In this document: positions 24,560 to 31,228 of the stretch, piece by piece
Position numbering within the stretch: the first letter of the stretch is position 1
How the letters are laid out: the number at the start of each line of letters is the position of its first letter
Source: Bacteroides sp.
GTDB lineage: Bacteria; Bacteroidota; Bacteroidia; Bacteroidales; Bacteroidaceae
Direction: 5' to 3'
DNA length: 34,038 bases
NCBI GenBank assembly: GCA_017630035.1
Contig: JAGBWA010000035.1
Span: 1 to 34,038, forward strand
The notes under the pieces: model-generated
Databases searched by the model: none
Told to the model about the DNA's origin: nothing
Seen by the model: the letters and a program-made list of their open reading frames with translations, nothing else
Position numbers and translations under genes: made by a program

Positions 24560-24585
24560 CCGGACGCAATGCGTTGCGTCCCTAC
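24560..24585. repeat. 26-bp hairpin repeat, copy 1
   Basis: Contains GGACGCAA and TTGCGTCC around a TGCG centre (8-bp stem), then CCTAC. A second copy with one change lies at 25193-25218. Both occur directly after a barrel gene. No T-run follows, so it is not a classical terminator. Confidence 0.8.
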
Positions 24586-24621
24586 TTGTAAATACAAACA
24601 TTCTAAACGACTAATAACATT

Positions 24622-25191
24622 ATGAAGCAACTATTATTATCCTTGGCATTTATATTAATCGGTGCAACTGCAATGGCACAACAACAAGGTACAGCCGATG
24701 AGTATTTCAATAACAACCGCTTTGAGTTTGATTTCGACTATCACTATACAATAGGAATGAGCGAGAGTCATACCCCCGCAGGTGATTTTGGAGATAAATT
24801 GTATGGTCATTCGTGGCGTGGTTCGCTGCTTTATCAGTTCCAACCTCGCTTGAAGGCCGGTCTGGGTTTCGGATTGGAAAACTATTATGAGGCCGAGCAT
24901 CGCACTTTTCCCATTTTCTTGGCGGCACAATACTCTCCGCTGAAGAATAACTTGAAGCTTTTTCTGTTTTCCAACCTCGGTTATTCGCTAAGTGACAAAG
25001 AAGATGACTTTACCGTGGGCGGTTTGCTCTTCGAAACAGGTGTAGGCTATAAATATATGTATTCAAAACATTTTGGTGTGAAGTTGGAATTAGGTTACAA
25101 CTTCAAGAGTTTTGCAAAGAACGAAGAGTACGAACGCTATCGCACATCCTGCCGTCATTCGTTGACAATGGGTATCGGCCTTGTGTTCTAA
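24622..25191 (+). CDS. outer-membrane beta-barrel protein, paralogue 2 of 3
   Basis: 189 aa, signal peptide MKQLLLSLAFILIGATAMAQ nearly identical to that of paralogue 1. Mature strands align with it: GSLLYQFQPRLKAGLGFGLE, PIFLAAQYSPLKNNLKLFLF, GYSLSDKEDDF, FETGVGYKYMYSKHFGVKLE, LGYNFKSF, and the end MGIGLVF. Tandem duplication of the neighbour is the simplest reading. Function unknown. The stop is two nt before repeat copy 2. Confidence 0.85.
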   Translation: MKQLLLSLAFILIGATAMAQQQGTADEYFNNNRFEFDFDYHYTIGMSESHTPAGDFGDKLYGHSWRGSLLYQFQPRLKAGLGFGLENYYEAEHRTFPIFLAAQYSPLKNNLKLFLFSNLGYSLSDKEDDFTVGGLLFETGVGYKYMYSKHFGVKLELGYNFKSFAKNEEYERYRTSCRHSLTMGIGLVF

Positions 25192-25192
25192 T

Positions 25193-25218
25193 CCGGACGC
25201 AATGCGTTGCGTTCCTAC
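25193..25218. repeat. 26-bp hairpin repeat, copy 2
   Basis: Same sequence as 24560-24585 except for one C to T change in the right arm. Located between paralogues 2 and 3, 14 nt before the third start codon. An in-frame extension of paralogue 3 through it is possible but has no leader-like sequence. Confidence 0.8.
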
Positions 25219-25231
25219 AACAACCATCATT

Positions 25232-25804
25232 ATGAAACGATTATTCCTATCCCTTGCACTTATTGTAGTAGCGGCAACCGCTATGGCGCAATACCCAACG
25301 GAAATGCCGAAATACTACATATTCGACAAGGATTTCAATGATAATATGTTCGAGTTGAATCTCGAAGTGCGCATCACAACCGGGTTGACGAAGAACAAAT
25401 CGGGACACCTGTTGGACAATTTTAACTTTGGCCGCGGAGCGCGTGCATCGCTGCTCTATCTGTTCGACCCCTCTTTCCGAGCCGGTATGGGGATAGGAAT
25501 AGAAACATATGCGCGTCGGGACGATGCCCTGCCCATCTTCCTGACGGCACAATACTCGCCATGGAAGAGCGATTTGAGGCGTTACCTGTTTACCAATGTG
25601 GGCTACTCGCCACAGTGTGGCAAGCAGTTATTGGGTGGCTGGCATGCCGAAGTGGGAGTAGGGTATAAGGGCAAGACCGACCTTATCAACGGAATAAAAA
25701 TAGAGGTGGGCTATAACTTCAGGGCACTTAGGCTGACCAGAGACGGAAAAAAACTCGATCCAACTTGCCATGCGCTAACAATTGGTATAGGTTTGGTGTT
25801 CTAA
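25232..25804 (+). CDS. outer-membrane beta-barrel protein, paralogue 3 of 3
   Basis: 190 aa from the ATG at 25232, where the signal peptide MKRLFLSLALIVVAATAMAQ begins. An earlier in-frame start at 25181 would overlap the previous gene and add 17 residues before the leader. The mature part matches its neighbours: ASLLYLFDPSFRAGMGIGIE, PIFLTAQYSPWKSDLRRYLF, TNVGYSP, AEVGVGYKGK, EVGYNFRAL and the end IGIGLVF. It is more diverged and richer in GC than the first two, so it may be the older copy or shaped by different selection. Function unknown. Confidence 0.85.
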   Translation: MKRLFLSLALIVVAATAMAQYPTEMPKYYIFDKDFNDNMFELNLEVRITTGLTKNKSGHLLDNFNFGRGARASLLYLFDPSFRAGMGIGIETYARRDDALPIFLTAQYSPWKSDLRRYLFTNVGYSPQCGKQLLGGWHAEVGVGYKGKTDLINGIKIEVGYNFRALRLTRDGKKLDPTCHALTIGIGLVF

Positions 25805-25860
25805 GGGAAGCAGATAGTAGCTTTTCGCGGCACTTACCCGAAAAAACGCATCTGTATGTT

Positions 25861-25890
25861 TTTGTATGTTTGGGGTTTGTGCTATCTTTG
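25861..25890 (+). promoter_or_regulatory. promoter of the epimerase/PAP2 pair
   Basis: TTTG (25861-25864), 18 nt, then TATCTTTG (25883-25890), an exact consensus match. The start near 25897 leaves about 19 nt to the ATG at 25916 and rules out the in-frame ATG at 25856, which lies upstream of the -33 box. Confidence 0.8.
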
Positions 25891-25915
25891 CCGCCTAAAA
25901 ATTGAACAGATTCTG

Positions 25916-26923
25916 ATGGCAAGTATTCTTATTACCGGTGCAAGTGGATTTATCGGCAGCTTTTTGGTGGAAGAGGCTGTGAGCAGGGGCATGCAAACAT
26001 GGGCCGGCATGCGTGCATCGAGTAGCCGGAAGTACTTAAAGGATAATCGGATAAACTTTTTGGAACTAAACTTCGCTTCGACCGAACAATTGGAACAGGC
26101 ATTGACGAAGCATCGCAACGAACATGGTGCGTTCGACTATGTGGTGCATTGTGCCGGTGCCACCAAGTGCTTGGACAAGGCAGACTTCGACCGCGTGAAC
26201 TACGAGCAGACTTGCCGCTTTGTGGATACGCTTCGCGCCTTGCAGATGCAACCCCGACAATTCATCTTCATCAGTACGCTGAGTGTATATGGCCCGGTAC
26301 ACGAAGATACCTACAAGCCTATACGCGAGGAAGATACGCCATGCCCCAACACGGCATACGGCATCAGCAAGCTGAAGGCCGAACGCTATTTGCAATCGTT
26401 GCCCCATTTCCCCTATGTATTCTTCCGCCCGACAGGGGTGTATGGCCCGCGCGAACGCGACTATTTCCTCATGGCCAAATCGATCAAGCAGCATGTTGAC
26501 ACACAAGCCGGTTTCAAACGACAGGATTTGACGTTTGTCTATGTAAAGGATGTGGTGCAAGCCGTGTTCTTGGCCATCGAGAAGGGGGTTACCCGTCGTG
26601 CATATTTCTTGAGCGACGGAAACATTTACCTCAGTCGTACGTTCTCTGATTTGTTGAAGCGGGAGTTGGGCAACCCCTTTGTGCTGCGTTTCACCTGTCC
26701 GCTATGGGCATTGAAACTGATTTCTGTGCTGTCGGAAACCGTCTGCGGATGGTTTGGACGCACCAGCACGCTGAACAGTGATAAGTATCGTATTATGAAA
26801 CAACGAAATTGGCAATGCGACATTACACCTGCCATCGAGGAGTTGGGATACCAACCCCAATACGACTTGGAGCGCGGTGTGGTGGAAACCGTTGCCTGGT
26901 ATAAACAAGAAGGATGGCTTTAG
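25916..26923 (+). CDS. NAD(P)-dependent epimerase/dehydratase-type extended SDR
   Basis: 335 aa, cytoplasmic. The nucleotide-binding loop is GASGFIG (8-14) after a short beta-strand. HCAGATKCLDKADFDRVNYE, FISTLSVYGPV and the catalytic Tyr148-x-x-x-Lys152 in AYGISKLKAERYL follow. FFRPTGVYGPRERDYFLMAK and LTFVYVKDVVQAVFLAIE are typical of extended SDRs that act on sugars, steroids or lipid ketones. It overlaps the PAP2-family gene by 10 nt. From memory, a Bacteroides enzyme of this fold reduces 3-ketosphinganine, so a sphingolipid step is possible, but the sequence alone cannot separate this from nucleotide-sugar chemistry. Confidence 0.88.
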   Translation: MASILITGASGFIGSFLVEEAVSRGMQTWAGMRASSSRKYLKDNRINFLELNFASTEQLEQALTKHRNEHGAFDYVVHCAGATKCLDKADFDRVNYEQTCRFVDTLRALQMQPRQFIFISTLSVYGPVHEDTYKPIREEDTPCPNTAYGISKLKAERYLQSLPHFPYVFFRPTGVYGPRERDYFLMAKSIKQHVDTQAGFKRQDLTFVYVKDVVQAVFLAIEKGVTRRAYFLSDGNIYLSRTFSDLLKRELGNPFVLRFTCPLWALKLISVLSETVCGWFGRTSTLNSDKYRIMKQRNWQCDITPAIEELGYQPQYDLERGVVETVAWYKQEGWL

Positions 26924-27882
26924 ACTTACTAAAAAAGGTGGACTTTGGCAAGGGATTGTTTGCCATCGAGAAGGTGGCGTTGATTTATAACTTGCTGACT
27001 TCTATACTGATATTGTTCCTGTATCAAGAAATGGATCATCCCATGCGGATGATTGTAGAGCGTATAGCGATAGCAGCTCTTACGTTTGCGTTGATGTATC
27101 TGTATCGCATCTATCCTTGTAAGTTGGCGGCCTTTATCCGCACTGCTGTGCAGATGGCGTTACTCTCTTATTGGTATCCCGATACGTTCGAGTTCAATCG
27201 TGTCTTCCCCAATCTGGATCATATCTTTGCTTCGGCCGAGCAGTGGTTGTTCGGTTGCCAGCCGGCCATTGAGTTTTCGGCGGCCATGCCGCAGCTATGG
27301 GCCAGCGAACCGCTGAACTTGGGCTATTTCTTCTACTACCCCATGATGCTGATTATCATCCTGTGGTACTTCCTCAACCGCTTCGAGCTGTTGGAGAAGG
27401 TGGCTTTTGTTATTGTGGCCTCGTTCTTTATCTACTACTTCATCTATATCTTTGTGCCGGTGGCAGGGCCGCAATTCTATTTCCCCGCCATTGGTGAGGT
27501 GAATTTGGCAAAAGGAATCTTTCCGGCCATTGGCGATTACTTCCATTATAACTATCAGCTATTGCCCGACAATGCCTACGAGCATGGGTTCTTCTATCAG
27601 TTGGTAGAGAACTCGCAACAGGTGGGCGAGCGACCGACGGCTGCTTTCCCCAGTTCGCATGTGGGTATCAGTACCATCCTGATGATTATGGCGTGGCGTG
27701 GCAGCAAGAAGTTGTTTGCTTGCCTCATGCCTTTCTACCTGTTACTCTGTTGTGCCACGGTATATATCCAGGCGCACTACCTGATCGATGCCATTGCCGG
27801 TTTTATCTCGGCCTTTGTGCTCTATGTGGTGGTAACGTGGATGTTCAAACGTTGGTTTGCCAGCAAGTTCTTTGGGGGGTGA
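26914..27882 (+). CDS. PAP2-superfamily membrane phosphatase/phosphotransferase
   Basis: 322 aa, about six or seven membrane helices. The catalytic motifs of the C-terminal PAP2 domain are visible: GERPTAAFPSSHVGISTI (Ser-Ser-His at 247-249) and YIQAHYLIDAIAG (His288, Asp292). A first motif around VPVAGPQFYFPAIGE is less canonical. The architecture, with long N-terminal helices before a late PAP2 domain, resembles Aur1/inositol-phosphoceramide synthase-like proteins more than simple lipid phosphatases. The ATG lies inside the end of the epimerase gene after AAGAAGG, indicating coupling. A lipid substrate is likely; which one is inference. Confidence 0.85.
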   Translation: MALDLLKKVDFGKGLFAIEKVALIYNLLTSILILFLYQEMDHPMRMIVERIAIAALTFALMYLYRIYPCKLAAFIRTAVQMALLSYWYPDTFEFNRVFPNLDHIFASAEQWLFGCQPAIEFSAAMPQLWASEPLNLGYFFYYPMMLIIILWYFLNRFELLEKVAFVIVASFFIYYFIYIFVPVAGPQFYFPAIGEVNLAKGIFPAIGDYFHYNYQLLPDNAYEHGFFYQLVENSQQVGERPTAAFPSSHVGISTILMIMAWRGSKKLFACLMPFYLLLCCATVYIQAHYLIDAIAGFISAFVLYVVVTWMFKRWFASKFFGG

Positions 27883-27891
27883 TAATTCAGA

Positions 27892-27999
27892 ATTCTCCCC
27901 CTTAGGGGGAGTACCCGTAGGGGGAGGGAGTGTGTGAATACATCTTTGAAAAACACACTCCTCCGGCTTATAGCCACCTCCCCTAACTTAGGGGAGGAA
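27892..27999. repeat. GC-rich nested palindromic repeat between PAP2 gene and dus
   Basis: Three hairpins in about 108 nt: CTCCCCC TTA GGGGGAG (27895-27911), GGAGTGTGT / ACACACTCC (27927-27935 and 27953-27961), and CCTCCCCTA ACT TAGGGGAGG (27977-27997). The outer pair are imperfect mirror copies, so the whole element is a large dyad. It fills the gap between convergent genes and probably halts transcription from both sides. From memory, similar elements are frequent in Bacteroidales genomes. Confidence 0.75.
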
Positions 28000-28014
28000 T
28001 TTTGTGGAGTACCA

Positions 28015-28998
28015 TTAAACGTTTAACATCGGTTCTATCTCCTCGAAAATCAGGAACAGTTCGGCTTGTGTTTCGGCACGGAGCATGCGGATGCGTGTTT
28101 CGCGGAAGTTGGGTATGCCCTTGAAGAGCGGACTGGCGGCCAGGTGGCGGCGTACATGCAGAATGCCGCGACGCTCGTCGAGCAAATTCACGCTATCTAC
28201 CACCTCTTGGCGTAATACGTTCAGTCGCCATTCAGCACTGAGAGGGGGCAACTCTTCGCCCGTTTCCAGATAGTGCTTCACCTCCTTGAATATCCAGGGG
28301 CGGCCAAAGCTGGCGCGGCCTATCATGATGGCATCCACGCCGTAGCGGTCGAAGCACTCCTTGGCGCGTTGTGGGGTGGTGATGTCGCCATTGCCAATGA
28401 TGGGGATGTGTATGCGTGGGTTCTGTTTGGTTTCGCCTATCAGTGTCCAGTCGGCCTCGCCGGTGTACATCTGTGCGCGTGTGCGGCCGTGGATGGTCAG
28501 TGCCTGTATGCCGCAATCTTGCAGTTGCTCGGCCAGGGTTACGATGATTTTGCTGTTGGCATCCCACCCCAGTCGTGTCTTTACGGTGACGGGTGTTTTT
28601 ACGGCATTCACCACCGAGCGTGTGATGTCCAGCATCAGCGGGATGTTCTGCAACATGCCGGCACCGGCTCCCTTACCGGCCACGCGCTTCACGGGGCAGC
28701 CAAAGTTCAAGTCGATGATGTCCGGCTGTGCCTGTTCCACTATCTTGGCGGCTTGCACCATGGTATCCACGTCGCGACCATAAATCTGTATGGCTACGGG
28801 GCGTTCAGCATCGCTGATGTTCAACTTCTGTTCCGTTTTGCTGACCGAGCGTATCAGTGCGTCGGCCGACACGAATTCGGTATATACCATATCCGCTCCA
28901 AACTGCTTGCACATCAGTCGGAAAGCAGGGTCGGTCACATCTTCCATCGGTGCCAGCAGCACCGGGCGCGGGCCAAGATCTATGTTTGCTATCTTCAT
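28015..28998 (-). CDS. tRNA-dihydrouridine synthase (DusB type)
   Basis: 327 aa, flavoenzyme that reduces uridine to dihydrouridine in tRNA. Signatures: VLLAPMEDVTDPAFR at the start (FMN site), IDLNFGCPVKRVAGKGAGAG with the catalytic Cys of the NFGCP motif, TVKTRLGWD, LTIHGRTRAQMYTGEADW, and IIGNGDI and AIMIGRASFGRPWIF for FMN phosphate. I use the ATG at 28996-28998. A longer frame starts at 29028, but the -7 box (29016-29023) lies inside that extension, and homologues begin MKIANIDLG. Convergent with PAP2; its promoter faces the repeat-rich gap. Confidence 0.95.
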   Translation of the reverse strand: MKIANIDLGPRPVLLAPMEDVTDPAFRLMCKQFGADMVYTEFVSADALIRSVSKTEQKLNISDAERPVAIQIYGRDVDTMVQAAKIVEQAQPDIIDLNFGCPVKRVAGKGAGAGMLQNIPLMLDITRSVVNAVKTPVTVKTRLGWDANSKIIVTLAEQLQDCGIQALTIHGRTRAQMYTGEADWTLIGETKQNPRIHIPIIGNGDITTPQRAKECFDRYGVDAIMIGRASFGRPWIFKEVKHYLETGEELPPLSAEWRLNVLRQEVVDSVNLLDERRGILHVRRHLAASPLFKGIPNFRETRIRMLRAETQAELFLIFEEIEPMLNV

Positions 28999-29015
28999 CG
29001 AATCAATATTTTGGG

Positions 29016-29046
29016 CAAAAGTAGCCACTTTCTTCCAATTATCATA
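29016..29046 (-). promoter_or_regulatory. dus promoter
   Basis: Minus-strand TACTTTTG (29023-29016) is an exact -7 box; TATG (29046-29043) lies 19 nt upstream in the -33 position. The start near 29009 leaves ~11 nt to the ATG at 28998. The -33 box overlaps the first tandem palindrome. Confidence 0.65.
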
Positions 29047-29067
29047 AAATGATTATCATAAAATGAT
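29041..29067. repeat. tandem palindromes over the dus -33 region
   Basis: ATCATAAAATGAT occurs at 29041-29053 and again at 29055-29067, each symmetric about AAA, with a 14-bp period. The first overlaps the -33 box. Two phased palindromes at a promoter suggest an operator for a dimeric regulator. Confidence 0.65.
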
Positions 29068-29148
29068 AATTTTGTTGCGAGTTGGTTATTATTCTTTACA
29101 GAATTGGTTATTCTGAATCATTTCCATGCATCCGTGTATCACTGAGCC

Positions 29149-29214
29149 ACCCTCAGTGACGATATGAGGTAGGGTCAGTGACTATATGAGGTACCCTCAG
29201 TGACGATGTGACCC
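29149..29214. repeat. three tandem 22-bp units
   Basis: Units begin at 29149, 29171 and 29193, each like (A)CCCTCAGTGACGATATGAGGT; unit 2 has AGGG in place of ACCC. Directly repeated without spacers, so not CRISPR. Confidence 0.8.
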
Positions 29215-29216
29215 TA

Positions 29217-29245
29217 CCCCCTCTCAGAATACATTCTGGAGGGGG
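29217..29245. repeat. long hairpin with CCCCCTCTCAGAAT arm
   Basis: CCCCCTCTCAGAAT (29217-29230) and ATTCTGGAGGGGG (29233-29245) form a 13-bp stem with one bulge and a 2-nt loop. It resembles the terminator hairpin at 21271-21302. No T-run directly follows on either strand. Confidence 0.75.
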
Positions 29246-29338
29246 TGCCGGTTTGTTATTGTTCTATAGGCATAATTGTTTACAATATTGAGTGCTTATT
29301 TTTCCTACCACATCCCCCTTGCAGGTACAACAATTAGC

Positions 29339-29410
29339 GTAGAGACGTCATATTATGGCGTCTCATCATTGCAAACTGATTACGGAGACGCCTCAATGAG
29401 ACGTCTCTAC
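29339..29410. repeat. GTAGAGACG inverted-repeat element
   Basis: Two 26-nt arms (29339-29364 and 29385-29410) face each other across a 20-nt centre. Left begins GTAGAGACGTC and ends GGCGTCTC; right is its imperfect mirror ending GACGTCTCTAC. From memory, elements with GTAGAGACGY...RCGTCTCTAC ends are scattered in many bacteria, including Bacteroidetes. Confidence 0.8.
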
Positions 29411-29425
29411 AAGTAAGCGTATTTA

Positions 29426-29518
29426 TCGGCTGCACTATCTTTAGATAAAATAGGCTGCGCCTCGGAAGAAAAAAACAAGTAAACTTCTTTTTTCTTCTCT
29501 CGGCTTGCACTATCTTTG
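29426..29518 (+). promoter_or_regulatory. hairpin element with repeated promoter box, driving the U32-family gene
   Basis: Two near-copies of TCGGCT(T)GCACTATCTTT (29426-29442, 29500-29518) bracket a hairpin (29465-29497: GAAGAAAAAAAC-AAGT-AA-ACTT-CTTTTTTCTTC). The second copy contains TATCTTTG (29511-29518), an exact -7 box 30 nt before the U32 ATG; TTTT at 29489-29492 sits 18 nt upstream as -33. The first copy has TATCTTTA, a near -7 box. Confidence 0.65.
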
Positions 29519-29548
29519 TCAGCAACTTATTAAATACAGAGATTTAGA

Positions 29549-30829
29549 ATGATTAAAGAATTTGAAATAATGGCCCCTGTGGGCTCGCGCGAATCGCTGG
29601 CGGCGGCCATACAAGCCGGAGCAGATTCCATTTACTTTGGTATAGAGAACTTGAACATGCGTGCCCGCTCGGCCAATACATTCACTATCGACGACTTGAA
29701 GGAGATAGCCCGCACGTGCGACGAGCATGGCATGAAGAGTTACCTGACGGTAAATACCATTATCTACGATAACGATTTGGCGCTGATGCGTACCATTATC
29801 GATGCCGCCAAAGAGGCCGGTATCAGTGCGGTGATTGCTGCCGACGTGGCGGTGATGACCTACGCACGCAGCATCGGACAGGAGATCCACCTCTCTACCC
29901 AACTGAACATCAGTAACGTGGAGGCACTGCGCTTCTATGCCCAGTTTGCCGACGTGGTGGTGTTGGCCCGCGAACTGAACCTCGACCAAGTGGCCGAAAT
30001 CTATCGCGCCATCCGCGAAGAGAATATCTGCGGCCCAAGCGGTGAGCAGATTCGCATCGAGATGTTCTGTCATGGCGCCCTCTGCATGGCCGTCAGCGGC
30101 AAGTGTTACTTGTCGTTGCACCAGATGAACAACTCGGCCAACCGCGGTGCCTGCATGCAGGTGTGCCGCCGTTCGTACATCGTCACCGACAAGGAATCCA
30201 ACGAAGAGCTTGAGATTGACAACCAATACATCATGTCGCCCAAAGACTTGAAGACCATTCACTTCATGAACAAGATGATGGATGCCGGTGTCCGAGTGTT
30301 CAAGATTGAGGGACGTGCCCGCGGACCCGAATATGTGCGCACCGTGGTAGAGTGCTACAAAGAGGCTATCAAGGCATACGTGGAAGACACGTTTACCGAC
30401 GATAAGATTGCCGATTGGGACGAACGCTTGGCTACGGTCTTCAACCGCGGCTTCTGGGATGGCTATTACCTGGGACAACGCCTTGGCGAGTGGACCAAGA
30501 ACTACGGCTCGGCAGCTACCCAGCGCAAGATATATGTGGGAAAAGGTGTCAAATACTTCAACAACATCGGGGTGGCCGAGTTCTTGGTAGAGGCTGCCGA
30601 GGTGAGCGTGGGCGACAAACTGTTGATTACCGGCCCAACAACCGGTGCCGTCTTCATGACGCTGGACGAGGCCCGCGTGGATTTGAAGGCGGTAGATACC
30701 GTACACAAGGGCGAACACTTCTCCATGAAGATGGAAAAGATGCGCCCCAACGACAAATTGTATAAATTGGTCACAGTAGAAGAACTGAAAAAGTTCAAAG
30801 GACTGGACATTGAAAAGCATCGCGGATAA
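29549..30829 (+). CDS. peptidase U32 family / TrhP-type tRNA hydroxylation protein
   Basis: 426 aa. U32-family opening EIMAPVGSRESLAAAIQAGA, with ADSIYFGIENLNMRARSANT and NTIIYDNDLALM. The Cys cluster is in EMFCHGALCMAVSGKCYLS and NRGACMQVCRRSY, the signature once used for collagenase-like U32 peptidases. KDLKTIHFMNKMMDAGV and VFKIEGRARGPEYVRTV are also family regions. Close relatives (YegQ/TrhP) help form 5-hydroxyuridine at the tRNA wobble position using prephenate, so TrhP-type function is more likely than proteolysis. First gene of a unit with the thioesterase (1-nt gap) and dprA. Confidence 0.9.
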   Translation: MIKEFEIMAPVGSRESLAAAIQAGADSIYFGIENLNMRARSANTFTIDDLKEIARTCDEHGMKSYLTVNTIIYDNDLALMRTIIDAAKEAGISAVIAADVAVMTYARSIGQEIHLSTQLNISNVEALRFYAQFADVVVLARELNLDQVAEIYRAIREENICGPSGEQIRIEMFCHGALCMAVSGKCYLSLHQMNNSANRGACMQVCRRSYIVTDKESNEELEIDNQYIMSPKDLKTIHFMNKMMDAGVRVFKIEGRARGPEYVRTVVECYKEAIKAYVEDTFTDDKIADWDERLATVFNRGFWDGYYLGQRLGEWTKNYGSAATQRKIYVGKGVKYFNNIGVAEFLVEAAEVSVGDKLLITGPTTGAVFMTLDEARVDLKAVDTVHKGEHFSMKMEKMRPNDKLYKLVTVEELKKFKGLDIEKHRG

Positions 30830-30830
30830 T

Positions 30831-31223
30831 ATGGAATACCAATACGAACTGACATTGAAGGTGCGCGACTATGAATGCGACCTGCAAGGCATTGTGAACA
30901 ACGCCAACTACCAGCACTACCTGGAGCATGCACGCCACGAATTTCTGCTGAGCCTTGGCATCAGCTTTGCCAGGCTGCACGAACAGGGCATCGACCCCGT
31001 AGTGGCACGCATCAACATGGCCTTCAAGACACCGCTGAAGAGTGGCGACCAATATACCTGTTGCCTGAACCTGAAGAAAGAGGGCATCAAGTATGTCTTT
31101 TACCAAGAGATTTTCCGCGCGGCCGATCGCAAGTTGGTGGTGAAAGCGGTGGTGGAAACCGTCTTCTTGGTGAATGGCCGACTGACCGATTATAAGGATT
31201 TTGAACAATACACCATAGCTTGA
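30831..31223 (+). CDS. hotdog-fold acyl-CoA thioesterase (YbgC/4HBT family)
   Basis: 130 aa from the ATG at 30831, one nt after the U32 stop. A frame extension via TTG at 30810 overlaps that gene and is unlikely. The family opening VRDYECDLQGIVNNANYQHY has the active-site Asp17 in the place of the D-x-x-G-x-V-x-N-x-x-Y motif, followed by LEHARHEFL. Likely a tetrameric thioesterase for short acyl-CoA or acyl-ACP, cytoplasmic. Ends overlapping a TTG that is in frame with dprA. Substrate unknown. Confidence 0.88.
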   Translation: MEYQYELTLKVRDYECDLQGIVNNANYQHYLEHARHEFLLSLGISFARLHEQGIDPVVARINMAFKTPLKSGDQYTCCLNLKKEGIKYVFYQEIFRAADRKLVVKAVVETVFLVNGRLTDYKDFEQYTIA

Positions 31224-31228
31224 TTGAT

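Larger units (their letters stand above)
28999..29548. other. 550-nt gene-free repeat region
   Basis: No credible gene on either strand. From left to right it holds the dus promoter with tandem palindromes (to 29067), A/T-rich sequence, three 22-bp repeat units (29149-29214), a long GC hairpin (29217-29245), a T-rich stretch, a 26-bp inverted repeat pair (29339-29410), and a hairpin element that carries the promoter of the U32-family gene (29426-29518). Confidence 0.8.

Noticed and set aside
25181..25231. Longer N-terminus for barrel paralogue 3
   Set aside because: The extra 17 codons read through the hairpin repeat and would precede an otherwise perfect signal peptide.
28273..29052. 259-codon plus-strand frame opposite dus
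   Set aside because: dus motifs on the minus strand are complete; the other frame runs through its promoter and shows no family signs.
29149..29214. CRISPR array
   Set aside because: Three 22-bp units directly adjoin with no spacers, and no cas gene is present.
29519..30820. 433-codon open frame on the minus strand opposite the U32/TrhP gene
   Set aside because: It mirrors a high-confidence U32 family gene with a promoter on the plus strand; its translation (His/Val/Leu-rich) resembles no family and is a by-product of codon bias.
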